Source: Halictus rubicundus
Lineage: Eukaryota; Arthropoda; Insecta; Hymenoptera; Halictidae
Assembly: GCF_050948215.1 (NCBI RefSeq)
Contig: NC_135157.1
Location: 3,720,001-3,784,000, forward strand
Length of the DNA: 64,000 bases
Direction: 5' to 3'
Shown here: positions 12,701-22,900 of the stretch, one piece after another
Layout: the number at the start of each line of letters is the position of its first letter
How positions within the stretch are numbered: the stretch's first letter is position 1
Program-made: the position numbers and the translations under genes
The notes under the pieces: model-generated
What the model was told of the DNA's origin: nothing
The model's input: only the letters and a program-made list of their open reading frames with translations
Database searches by the model: none

Positions 12701-14503
12701 ACACACTTCAGTTTTCAACATTCGATCAGCTTAGGAATTAACCAACTAACAATGGTAAACTAATTTAAAGAACTGCGATTTTAACGAACTCAGAAACGAT
12801 AAAAATATTGCAGACAATCTTTGATCCAGTTCAAAAGGTAGTTCTGAAATTTCATAGTGATACTAATGAGGTGATCCTTATGCATTCGAATCGATACGGA
12901 CAATATGAAATTCTTGAATTATGGATACACTAATTATACGAGTACCTGTGCAACCACGCTAGGATTATTCTTCATCACATCGTACAAGTACTTTCCGCCG
13001 CTGGTGTATTTTGAAACAAACGGCACCTTCTTTCCTACGATCACATTATTTTCAACGATGAACGGCTTCCCGGACGATTCCACCTACAAGCAACAATAAC
13101 GTCAAAAATTATTGAAAATATAAATTCGTCGAAAAGCTATTTCCTCGCGTATCTACATGAACGGGAATTTTCTTAAGGGGTTGCATAGCTTTAAAAGGTT
13201 GAACAATAAGACAAATTCAACCATTTTTGTTATATCTAAACTAATGTTTCTTTAAAATAAAATCAATGTGTACATCTTCTTATATGATATTTATGTAGTA
13301 TTTTCTAAAACGTTTAACTAAATATTTTAAACTGGGAATGCGTGACATTCATTTTCTAAAAGCCTAGAACTAGAGAAACAATTAAACAAAGATAGTCCTC
13401 GTAGAAGCCGATTTTTAAAAAACCATTTTCCAATGTTCTAATGAAAACAAATCTTAAACGAATGATTTTTTTACCTAAATAACTTCATACAATTTTGTAG
13501 ACAACAACGATTTCGACGAATCTTATTTTTTAACCGTTCTTAAGTGTGACACTCTTCAATATAAGATAATCATACAACACTTTTTTATTGTATACGGAGG
13601 TTCGAAAATATATTCAAACACTACATTTTCGATTTTCGAAAAATCGTCGATATTAAAATTGTGATCATGTCGTAAAACCAAATAGTACAACCATAAGCTT
13701 GGATCCGTTTTGAAGCTTACAAAGCAATGTTCATTTTCCTCTAAACTATTTTTATATGATGTAGTATGTTGGAAACTGAAGACCTATTTTTCCTAAAAAA
13801 TGCAGAAAATTCAAACGTCTCTAATGTACGATTTTTTTTCTATTGTTTTATGGAACAAAATGAAGAACAAGTCCGATCGTGTAAAGCTATCATGGTGTAA
13901 CTTATACATACTGCTGTAAATTTGGCGGTACACCTCTCATTTAAAGCTTGATAAAATGACAAAGAAAATCGTACATCAATTTGTAAGGTTTCGTCCTAAG
14001 AAGGAAGCTACGATATTTAAACCTATGGTGGTTTCAGCCCCGAAAATAATTTTCAAAGTATTCAGAAATGTTTGAATGCATAGCATTTTCGAGAAAAAAC
14101 GCGTCTTAAGGTTCTCGTCCGACTGCATCATAAAAAAATCTTAAAATAAAATAAGCGATAGATTATGGAACTAGATGCTTCTAGCTTTAAAATTAATCCA
14201 AATTTATTATGGTGCGATCATTTTTCACGAAATTATCACAGTTTAAATATAGGCAATTTACAACAGGCAATATACAAATAGTAAAAACTATATTATAATA
14301 AAAAATTTCTTTGGGGCAAAATCTAGTGACTTACGAACTGTCATAAGAACGATCCATATAGGAAAATTACAATCCACCAGGAAGTAGCTTTTTGAAAGTT
14401 AATCCGCATTCTTCAAAACATAACAATATAACTAAACATGGTCTCTAGTATTGCAATCTTCGACGAAACAATGTCTTACGTTTTCGTCCTTAGTAGCTGG
14501 CAT
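3756..14503 (-). CDS. Gene A: luciferase-like / 4-coumarate-CoA-ligase-like acyl-CoA synthetase, 8 exons, 545 aa
   Basis: Coding exons in transcript order: 14480-14503, 12946-13083, 10383-10590, 8482-8957, 7050-7227, 5588-5809, 4798-5027, 3756-3917 (1638 nt, all GT-AG, phases 0,0,1,0,1,1,0). The family adenylates a carboxylic acid with ATP and passes it to CoA; the substrate cannot be read from sequence. Seen in the model: the phosphate-binding loop SSGTTGLPKGV at ~204-214, GMTE at 342-345, HSGD ending at Asp422, DRIKE at 436-440 (hinge), KYRGYQ from Lys443, and the C-terminal catalytic lysine in SGKIAR at ~529. As I recall, Asp422, Arg437, Lys443 and Lys529 have these same numbers in firefly luciferase. 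The luciferase HHGFG segment is replaced by SWISG. The protein ends FATH with no SKL-type peroxisomal signal. The start is the only ATG giving a phase-0 donor matching gene C (MPATKDEN). Gene C is its nearest relative. No inactivating lesion is seen. Confidence 0.88.
6019..6475 (+). pseudogene. unrecognised ORF relic inside an intron of gene A
   Basis: An open frame of 113 codons on the strand opposite gene A, in the intron between exons 5 and 6. After its TGA (6358-6360) the same frame stays open for 38 more codons to a TAG at ~6477, with protein-like composition (FHEFYNFLIEDLNPRTAVKL). The C-terminal half is rich in Lys, Glu and Asp and looks structured. I do not recognise the family. The matching intron in gene C keeps both edges (TGTCCACTTT on one side, ATTAAATATTGTCA on the other) but not the middle. 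So this is either an insertion in A or a segment lost in C. Chance remains possible. Confidence 0.3.
8135..8423. repeat. Tc1-type MITE, internally deleted (GTGGGTTCAAG family)
   Basis: Left end TTCAAGAAATATTTGAA followed by CCGATTCTCGAGAAATTGCC; right end AATCGACTG-TA. The same ends occur in fuller copies at 44020-44647 and 49172-49897. The element lies in the gene A intron between exons 3 and 4, close to exon 4. Confidence 0.6.
9291..9903. mobile_element. outer hAT-like foldback MITE, host of a nested insertion
   Basis: The termini are a 14-bp perfect inverted repeat, CAGTGATGGGCACG at 9291-9304 and its complement at 9890-9903. Once the nested element is removed, the inverted match continues inward: GCTTCCCCCACCAGCATCTC on the left faces a near-identical complement at ~9850-9875 on the right. 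The CAGTG start is typical of hAT ends. The flanking 8-mers TTGTAGAG and TCGTACGG match at only 5 of 8 positions, so the target duplication is decayed or the boundary is slightly off. No transposase is present. It lies in an intron of gene A. Confidence 0.75.
9311..9650. mobile_element. nested hAT-type MITE with perfect 8-bp target-site duplication
   Basis: A 340-bp AT-rich element with 12-bp perfect terminal inverted repeats (CAGAGTTGGGCA at 9311-9322, complement at 9639-9650). It is flanked on both sides by CGTATGCC (9303-9310 and 9651-9658). An 8-bp duplication plus CAG-type ends is the hAT signature. The interior is tandem TTATTCG / CGAATAA units. It is inserted 20 bp inside the left arm of the outer element, so it is the younger of the two. 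Similar TTATTCG-rich DNA lies at the window end (~63765-64000). Confidence 0.88.
10963..11113 (-). pseudogene. DDE-transposase relic in gene A intron 2
   Basis: On the minus strand, with one frameshift near 11065, the DNA reads LLFTDEASFPNHG, then LNLRNVHYW, then RTVDKQRP and VNACCGIL. This is the typical order around the first catalytic Asp of an insect DDE transposase (FTDEA...N.HYW...VNVWCGI). There are in-frame stops and only ~50 codons survive. A nearly identical copy lies at 46321-46465 in the same intron of gene C, so it predates the A/C duplication. Confidence 0.6.
12245..12710 (+). repeat. ~450-bp dispersed repeat, copy 1
   Basis: The segment matches the reverse complement of 31605-32040 along its whole length. 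Shared stretches include GTAGATTCGCGATAAGG, GGCGAAAAATGGTTTTACGT and TCAGAATTCATAAT. It lies in the gene A intron between exons 2 and 3 and is absent from the corresponding intron of gene C. I see no open frame, inverted termini or target duplication, so its class is unknown. Confidence 0.75.
13595..14275. repeat. Tc1-derived MITE relic (GTGGGTTCAAG family)
   Basis: Colinear with 49172-49897 in gene C intron 1: the same order of CATTTTCGATTTTCG, AATTGTGATCATGTCG and TGGCGGTACACCTCTCAT. Its right terminal repeat has been lost here, whereas the gene C copy keeps it. It occupies gene A intron 1. Confidence 0.6.
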
Positions 14504-14538
14504 CGCGATGGCAATCCTCGAGGAGTCAAAAACACACT

Positions 14539-14590
14539 ACTGACATTCGAAGTCTCGCGACGTCGACGGTTTGCTACTTTTGTATAAGAA
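14539..14590 (-). promoter_or_regulatory. putative core promoter of gene A
   Basis: Read on the minus strand, a TCAGT initiator (14539-14543) lies 36 nt before the ATG, inside a block (TCGAATGTCAGT then GTGTG) shared with genes B and C. A TATAC element sits about 43 nt upstream of the initiator. That is longer than the ~31 nt spacing in gene C, because of a few extra bases between them. The conservation is direct observation; promoter function is inference. Confidence 0.5.
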
Positions 14591-14599
14591 CTTTTAACA

Positions 14600-16430
14600 A
14601 CGACTTTATCAATTTGTAAGTCTTAGAAACATTAGATGTCCCCTCCCCTTCTCAAGACAGTAGCGTGAAACTGATTAATTGATATATGCAGCCTAGTATA
14701 TAATGAGATAATACCAGGTCGAGTCTCTTAACGTGACGAGCTAAAATTATTCGTAAATCATTGACTGTATGCAGAAGTATATGGAACAAAAATTGCTTGG
14801 TAACACGCGCGATGCATTCGTTTGCTGTTAGATCCTACCCCTCTAAACTCCATCACACAATTGTTATTCTATTTTACTATTTTATTATTCTTATATCTCT
14901 ATTATTATAATATATTTCTGTTATTGTTATTGCCGTTATTTCTATTACTATAACTTTTATTATTCTTATTATGATCACTATCACTTACCAGTATTGTTAA
15001 GCCTGTCTTCAATGTTCCCATCATAAGATTTTGCGTGCGTTTACTTGCAAGCCACTCCAGTGTGATGGTCCAAGTGAGGGCTGCCCGATGGATCCAAATT
15101 CGTGAATCTGGAATTCCTTGTGTATTCACTGCACTTGTGAATGACTTACACCGTCGCGCACAAATGTATGTAGCGTTTAGGTTTGGGATTGAAATGCCAG
15201 AAAACACAAATTTAACCAGATATTTTTGGTAGCGATATCGTTGAGTGTTACAGCAAGACTAACTCTAATTCTTATGAACTACGGTCTTATATACAGTAGG
15301 TTACTATTATTAGGGGTAGGGGTTTATGAGTAAGGGTGTAATGGTTGTGCTTTGGATGTTTTGATCCTTGATCCTATGAATCAGTCAGATGGTCAATGTT
15401 GTCAGGCAGTTCGTCAGGAAAATAGTTCGGAGAGTCAATAGAGTTTACTATTGTCGTGAGTCATGAGGATGGTCCGAGTCGATTGTCTATCACACCTCTC
15501 CCCCGATTTAATAAAATTGTTACGACGTAACAACCCACCATAAACACAGACCCCTATTAAGGTACACCAAAAAATGTAAAATTTGAAACTTCCCAAATGC
15601 CGGTCGATTAAATGACTTTATTACTCAGACGTGACGAAAATGAATATCAGCAGCTTAAAAATCACTTTTAGAATCCGCTAAACTACCAAAGGACGGCAAT
15701 TACTAGCGAACCCTGCAGAGGGTCAACATTTATTACCCAGACGGACCATACCGTTGCGTTACCTGAGTATGGTACCCCACATGGACTTGAGCCGTTGCCA
15801 CGAAGTCTAGACACCCAACCAAAAAATGTCAAAACCGACCGCCTACAATTTCCACATTCACCAATCACGATTCATAGACCAGCAAACTCCTTCAAAAACA
15901 AAAACGACTAATCCGTGCAAGCGTTACAAAACCATCCCCCAAAAACAACTCCCAAGACTCCAAATCCTCAGCACATTCATCCCACGACTTCAAAACTGAT
16001 CAGTCAATCAATCAGGAAACACATACTTTAAAACACATACACTCGTCGCTGTGTAAACCTACCAACTATTAGTTTGTATTGTTATAATAAATTTAAGTTA
16101 CTAGTTCTCCTAGTGAAATTCATTCATCACCCACCCTAGACAAAATAAATATTCTCTCGCCGTTAAATCAGCGAGTGAAGCGGAGCATGCAGTGAAAGTT
16201 TCTTTCAAATTACACCATAAAATTTTTTGTTCACGCCACAACAAAAATTTTGGCTATTGCACCAAATTTTCTTTTACTTAAAACTTTTCATGGCTGTGTA
16301 ATTTTGTAACATTGTTATATATGTTAATGCAGATACTAGAAGTGCATCATATAATCGTTATTAATCATGATAGATATTTCTAAGTTTTCTGTACAATTAT
16401 CCTTGCAAAATAATTACAATTGTCGCAAGT
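14600..16430. other. intergenic DNA between genes A and B, no gene seen
   Basis: Contains simple AT-rich DNA at 14870-14985 and a more GC-balanced stretch around 15035-15900. Open frames of 60-100 codons there (for example 14905-15207 minus and 15683-15868 minus) have no recognisable motif and overlap frames on the other strand. I assign no function. Confidence 0.5.
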
Positions 16431-16652
16431 TAGGAAAAAGGTCTTCAGTTTCCCACCCGTTATATTATGCGAAAATATCTTAGAAGAAAATGAGTTATGT
16501 TCCTTGAAAGGTGAAGCTTCAAAGTTACAAATGATTTCTTTATTTCCTATTACTATAGTTTTTTACGAAATTACCGCAGGTTAAATCTCAACATTTTTCC
16601 AGAATCGGAAATTTAATGCACAAAATGCACTTTTTGGATCGACTGTATATGT
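16430..16652. repeat. right-end fragment of the GTGGGTTCAAG Tc1-derived family
   Basis: Shares TCTTCAGTTTCCCACC, an AATATCTTAGA segment and a GGATCGACTGTA terminus with the copies at 44020-44647 and 49172-49897. Only the right half is present. Confidence 0.5.
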
Positions 16653-17093
16653 TAAAAAAATAAGCATCTATTTGTTGGGAAATCGTTTCCTTAGATATGA
16701 CTTAATATTATTCTTTCCCACGATGCAACTGGTTACTTAACCACAGTTAATTGTTCACAAATTGTCATACGTTTATGACATAGCAAGTTCTGTGTATCTA
16801 TTCACAAACTTTTCCAGATGAGTAATTAGTCTTAAGAAACAACGGTTGGCAATTATATTACTCTATCCCCTGTAAACGAGTAATATTCGTTCAAAGACAT
16901 TGGTTAAAAAATTTATTTTTTGAGTTTTTAAATACATGCAAGTAAAATATTTGAAACAGAAATCAAACAATTCAAATGAACAACAATTCAACAATTCAAC
17001 AAATTTATTGTCCTAATATATTGTCCACATTTTCTACAAAAGCTTTCAAAAACATGTTTTATGCAGTGTGTGTATTTCATTTCGTTTTAATAA

Positions 17094-18977
17094 CACTGTC
17101 CAACAAAATTAAACTTTTTTCGAATTTTGCAATACCTGTTGGGTGATTCTTATACACTTTGTCATCCTAAAACCGAATCTGAAAGTAGAATTGCTCCATC
17201 ACGCAACGTTTTCGAAAAATTTTGGTTTTTGTAAAAATGCCCGATTTTGATACGAAACGACGTGTTACGCAAAAACTAAACACGCGAGAAAGTTCAAATT
17301 TGAGTCAAGAGATAGAGGGGACTCTCCTCTACATATTCATATAGTCAATTATATTTTTATGGACTTCCTAATAGTTGTAAATGGTTGTTAAAGTTTGAAA
17401 ATGTGCCGACGCGGGTACTTTGTACACTCTATTTTTGTATTTATGTGAAAAATCCTTTATCTAGCAGGAATTTACTATACAGGAATGCATTCTACAGACA
17501 TTTCTGGTAAAGAAACCATTCACGAAAAGTATTTGGTTCCCTTAATGTACGAGAAGGATCAGAAAATGTTAATTGACAGCGTGTGCGCGACGCGTTCGCG
17601 CCAGACGGCCATTGCAGCCTTTTCGCGACTCGCCAGGGCTGTCGCTATGCGTAGTCGACGCTGGTACCACTCAAGTATGTCTTTGCTTACTATGCTTAAT
17701 TAAATACACTTTTTTTTGTCTTTTTGGATGCCAATCATTACAAAAGATTATAAAAATACGAGTTATATTCACATTTCATTGTGGAAATGCTTAATAAAGA
17801 AAATTGACCGCAGCAATGCGGTGACTGGAAAATTCTATTTTCAGTAATTGTTGTCTTATCTTTATAATTGTAATACCAATGGACATTCAAGATTCTTCCG
17901 ATTAAAATAAGTCCAAACACTATGTAAATGGGACTATTTTTATCGATTTTATTGATCGAAGTACATAATTAAGACATAGATCGCTCTATATTAAATCGAT
18001 AAAATCTCGCGAAAGTGTATAAATCAGCCGGACTGTTTTTGTTCTATTCATGACGAAATTATTTTAAAATCAAACCAAGGAATACAATTCCAGCATTAAT
18101 CTTTCATCAAGATATTTCAACAATGGAAAAACGTTACAAAGGAAAAGACTTATGTGCGGATGCTTGCTGATTACTGCTGGACACTTATTATTGAAAATCG
18201 GGATACCAGGAACAAACGTCAAGCAAGGTGGAAACATTTTAAATTTGTTTACATCAGAAATAGGTAAGTTTTTGTATTCAATTTTCTTTATTAAGCATTT
18301 CCACAATGAAATGTGAATATAACTCGTATTTTTATAATCTTTTGTAATGATTGGCACCCAAAAAGACAAAAAAAAATGTATGTAAATAGTAAGCAAAGAC
18401 ATACATGAGTGTGGTACCAACGTCGACTACGCATAGCGACGGCCCTGGCGAGTCGCGAAAAGGCTGCAATGGCCGTCTGGCGCGAACGCGTCGCGCACAC
18501 GCTGTCAATTAACATTTTCTAATCCTTCTCGTACATTAAAGGAACCAAATACTTTTCGTGAATGGTTTCTTTACCAGAAATGTCTGTAGAATGCATTCCT
18601 GTATAGTAAATTCCTGCTAGATAAAGGATTTTTCACATAAATACAAAAATAGAGCGTACAAAGTACCCGCGTCGGCACATTTTCAAACTTTAACAACCAT
18701 TTACAACTATTAGGAAGTCCATAAAAATATAATTGACTATATGAATATGTAGAGGAGAGTCCCTTCTATCTCTTGACTCAAATTTGAACTTTCTCGCGTG
18801 TTTAGTTTTTGCGTAACACGTCGTTTCCTATCAAAATCGGGCATTTTTACAAAAACCAAAATTTTTCGAAAACGTTGCGTGATGGAGCAATTCTACTTTC
18901 AGATTCGGTTTTAGGATGACAAAGTGTATAAGAATCACCCAACAGGTATCGCAAAATTTTTTTGGTGTTGGACAGTG
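17094..18977. mobile_element. large palindromic (foldback) element, copy 1, complete
   Basis: Ends are CACTGTCCAACA and its complement, flanked by TAA on both sides (17091-17093, 18978-18980). Arms of about 700 bp (17094-~17803 and ~18283-18977) are inverted copies of each other around a ~480-bp centre. Each arm carries the same short open frame (72 codons on the left at 17485-17703; changed near its end on the right), rich in Arg/Ala. The centre has a plus-strand open stretch ending in a good donor (GTAAG, ~18265). No transposase is recognised. TAA flanks could suit a Harbinger-like (TWA) element and the CACTG start a CACTA-like one; I cannot decide. It is the spacer between genes A and B. 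Confidence 0.8.
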
Positions 18978-19449
18978 TAATTTGTATGTACATATCAATA
19001 AATTCTATTTATATGCTTCCATTCATATTAATACAGAGCATGTATGTGTAATTTTTCGTATTTACATTAATTACAAGAAGACATTCATTTATACAATAAG
19101 CACCATAACTTTTAATAGACACCGTCAAATATCCCACTAATAAAATTTTTCTGTTACACATTTTATTTTTGTTTCATTTTCATTATCCAGACTTTTAGTA
19201 GTTTTAGCAAAAAGTAACATTCCTTCTCATTTTTTTGAACATTTTATTTTCTATGTGCGAAAGTCAAATTTACATGCATCAAACGCGAATTAGTTGTGCG
19301 TGATATAAATGTCCTTGTGGATTTTAACAAGTAGGCAGCTTCAATGTCAAATTGTGAATCCTCAAACCATTTTCACTTCGCTCGGGCCTCAAATGAAAAC
19401 CAAGGTAAGGATGTATCTATCACTTGATACGTGTCTATCACGCACCTTT

Positions 19450-19610
19450 AGGGCGTACACCTCTGTTGGCCAGGTTGCCGCATTTTAGGCGGATTTTGAA
19501 TTGTTAATAACTAAAAAATGAACACGAAATCGCATTTTGTTTTATTTTTCATTTTCGGCTCATATTGTCATAGAGAACCACTCCTTCAATTTCCTACTAT
19601 CTATAGTCGA
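19450..19610. other. intergenic DNA with a possible transposon right end
   Basis: The gap between the palindromic element and gene B (18980-19950) has no gene I can support. A segment ending GTCGAACACCCTGTA near 19620 looks like the right terminus of a CAGGGTGT-type DNA element, but I found no partner end. Confidence 0.3.
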
Positions 19611-19950
19611 ACACCCTGTATGTATAATCAATAATATAAATTATCATTAATAGATTGCCGGTACGTATAGAAAATAAAAGCTGTCTACGTTAACTGCAAG
19701 AAATTGGACTTGAATAGGATTAGTTATTTCATTTCTAAATAATCTTAATAAGTTAATCACAATATGACGGTTTTTTAAAATAAACGCATAAAATCCTCAA
19801 TCTAGTAATAAGAGTATTGAATGTAAATATACATACTGTTGACAATAACTAAAAAATACATTTTTCGAATACTTTTTCTATCATACAGTTTAGATGCGCA
19901 GTGTGCATACAAAAATTGCTAGCATTTTTGTGAAAACAATATGTAAATTG

Positions 19951-22900
19951 TTATGGAATTGCCATAGACTTTGCCATAGCCTTTAGGTCAATCCTCGATA
20001 TTTTGCCAGTAAAGGTGTGAGGAAGTGTTGGTATAAAATGCACACCCCCACGTAGTTTATATGGATCCGGAAATTTATTCTCCACGATCAACATCAATTC
20101 TTCTGCGGTCACCTGAAAATTAAACTAATAACTACCAAAGAAATACGTAAATCGTATAATATCTGATATATCGTGTACAAGCAACATTAACATGTTAATT
20201 GTTAAATTACAACACCCGAAAAGGACAACACAATCAAAATATGTAATTTCCTTAATAAATTTAAAACTGGAAAGACAAAATATTATAAACAAATTATTAT
20301 TTATCATAGTAATTTTACTTTTAACCCTCCTGCATTCTTCTACCTTCATAAAATTTAATTCATCTCAAAATATCTCACAGTAAATATTTATTTCATATAA
20401 ACTTATTTTGAAATAAATATATATAAAATACTCAATCCTAGTAGATAATTATTAGATTATAATATTGTCTAACTGATAATCAGTTAGTAAACTTGATTTC
20501 AACAATTGATAAATAATCTGAATTGTAATTTAAAATTATTGACATTTTATTAATAATTATAAAAATGTTTGATTTTTCCATCGAATAATTAATATTTTAG
20601 ATCAAATCATATTATAATAGAAATTGCATCTGATTTATAGAAGTCATAGTATTAATTAGTGGTGAATAAAAATTGCACCTTTAGTTACACCTTTCTATTT
20701 GAAAAGAAATCAATACTTTTCTCCAAAAGAAAGTTTCTCCTTTAACATAAAAGATAGATATTGTATATACATATACTAGATAATTGAGATATTCATAGCA
20801 GGTAATCGTACTTCTTTATCTGGCCTTTTGCTGACAAAAGCGACGGGATGTTCGTCGTCCGTAGGATGAGGTATACTAACGACTCCAACTTCGAAAACCG
20901 CCGGATGTGTTTGCAAAAGATTCTCGATTGCGGTTGGTACTATTTGATGTCCCCTATACTTAATGATATCTTTTATTCTATCGACGATGAACAACTCTCC
21001 CTCCTCATTATAGTAAGCCAGATCGCCCGTGTGCATCCAACCTAAAATGAAAATTAAAATAATCTTATTATAACTTCTGAAGATTTTCATCACGCGTTTA
21101 ATTCTGCTGCGAGAGGATTTTTTAAATAAATACCGCGTTTATAGACATTACTACTAAAAAATGATTGCTCTCTAGTTTAATGAACATTTAGCTCAACTTC
21201 TTAAGTGACAAAATTGAAGACAAATAATCGGGCTTTACATGTATGCTGCAAAGTAGTACATAAATAATTCAGATCGGACGACATAAAAATAAACTGTATT
21301 GTCTTTTCTTCCCTTGGATTTGTTAAGCCACGAATATTTTAAACGATCACATATTTTCAAACTTTAATTACGATTTAAAACTTTGAATTTTCATTGCTTG
21401 CTGATACCTTCTTTTCGGAGACTAAGTCACAATAAAAAAAAATAGAATAAATAGATATACTAATTGACTAATGTACGCATAAAACTAGATTACTGTTATG
21501 CATTTCTAACGTAGAATTAAAATACTGCATCATTATTGTTTCGATTTACCGAAACCAGTTTTGAAGGAGATTCAATTATTAGATTCTTTGAGTTGCTCTG
21601 CGGTAATATAAGTTTGCATAAAATTTGACATAAGAGTCCACATTTCTTCAGTACCGTTCAATAGGAATATATAATAACAATTCAAATTTCAGGTAGGCAT
21701 TTTACTATCAGTAAAAACAATATTTGTACTCACCGTCTTCGCGCATGATCTCCATTGTTGCCGTTGGATTTTTATAATATCCTTTCATCGGGTTGGCCGG
21801 CTTGGTCATGAGTTCACCCTGTTTATTTGGACCTAGAGTTTCTCCTGTCTGGATATCAATGATCTTAATCTCACAACCAGAGTTTATTGTTCCACAAGAA
21901 CCGCTTGTACCACCTGGCAATTGTACTGCAACCAGTCCGCTCGTTTCTGTCATACCTAGAACGAAAGTTTATTTATTATTATAGGTCCATTTTTACACGA
22001 TCTCGATTTAACTTGTTTTAAACAAAAATCCAAAACACTTTTTACACATTTTGGTTCAATGTATTGGGATTCATAAAGGGCCGATTGAAAAATGTCCGTT
22101 TGAATGTACTTCTATTAAAAAAAATCCTATTCGCGATATATTCCATAACTTCACATTTACATAAAAAATATCACTTTTGTACAGGATGATTCAGCTAAGT
22201 CTGCCACCTAAACTTCTTGTAAATTATTTAGTATATAAAAAATAATATTTAGTATATAAAAAAAAAAATATTTGAAACGAAAGTGATAGTTCCAAAAGTA
22301 GCAATACTTAGCAACAATGCAATAATTAGTTCTTTTCTGTTTTGCTTTGTTATTGAGATATAAAAGTCAAATTGTGTTCCTTTGTCATAAACGGTAAATT
22401 TTTATCTAGTGGTTGAAGAAGGAATTGAATCGCGAATAAACCACTATAATCCTTTCGTATTCGAACTTATTCGTCGAATACGCAAACGTATTAAACCATC
22501 GTATTCAACCATTTTTTGCATATACCAAATGGTTTACAAATACTTAATTTAGATGGCAGACAGCTGAATTACCCTGTACATGCGAATACATTGCGGTATA
22601 ATTATTGTATGGAATACTTACTTTAGGGACTAGAGAAAGTTGAAAAACTGGTGAACACGATTAATAATGCACGTGTCTAGACAAAGAGAGAAATTTTTGA
22701 AAGAACTGTTTAGTTTCAGAGCCTGGCATGATTTTAGTTCGAGTTAGTCACAGTCTCGATAGCTGCATACGGGTACCATGAATCGTGGAGTGCCGAAGGA
22801 CCTTCGACGAGAGGACGTTCGAAGGACCTTCCACTAAAGACAAGGACAAAGAGGATGATATACAGTGGCTCACGAAAGTATTCGAACGCTTACGTTTACA

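Noticed and set aside
12905..13099. Plus-strand 64-codon frame, and its twin at 48290-48550
   Set aside because: Antisense to exon 2 of genes A and C. Conservation comes from the real minus-strand exon.
14905..15207. 100-codon minus frame upstream of gene A
   Set aside because: Asn-rich tail from a simple ATT repeat, no homology recognised, and the gene A start is explained by the exon at 14480-14503.
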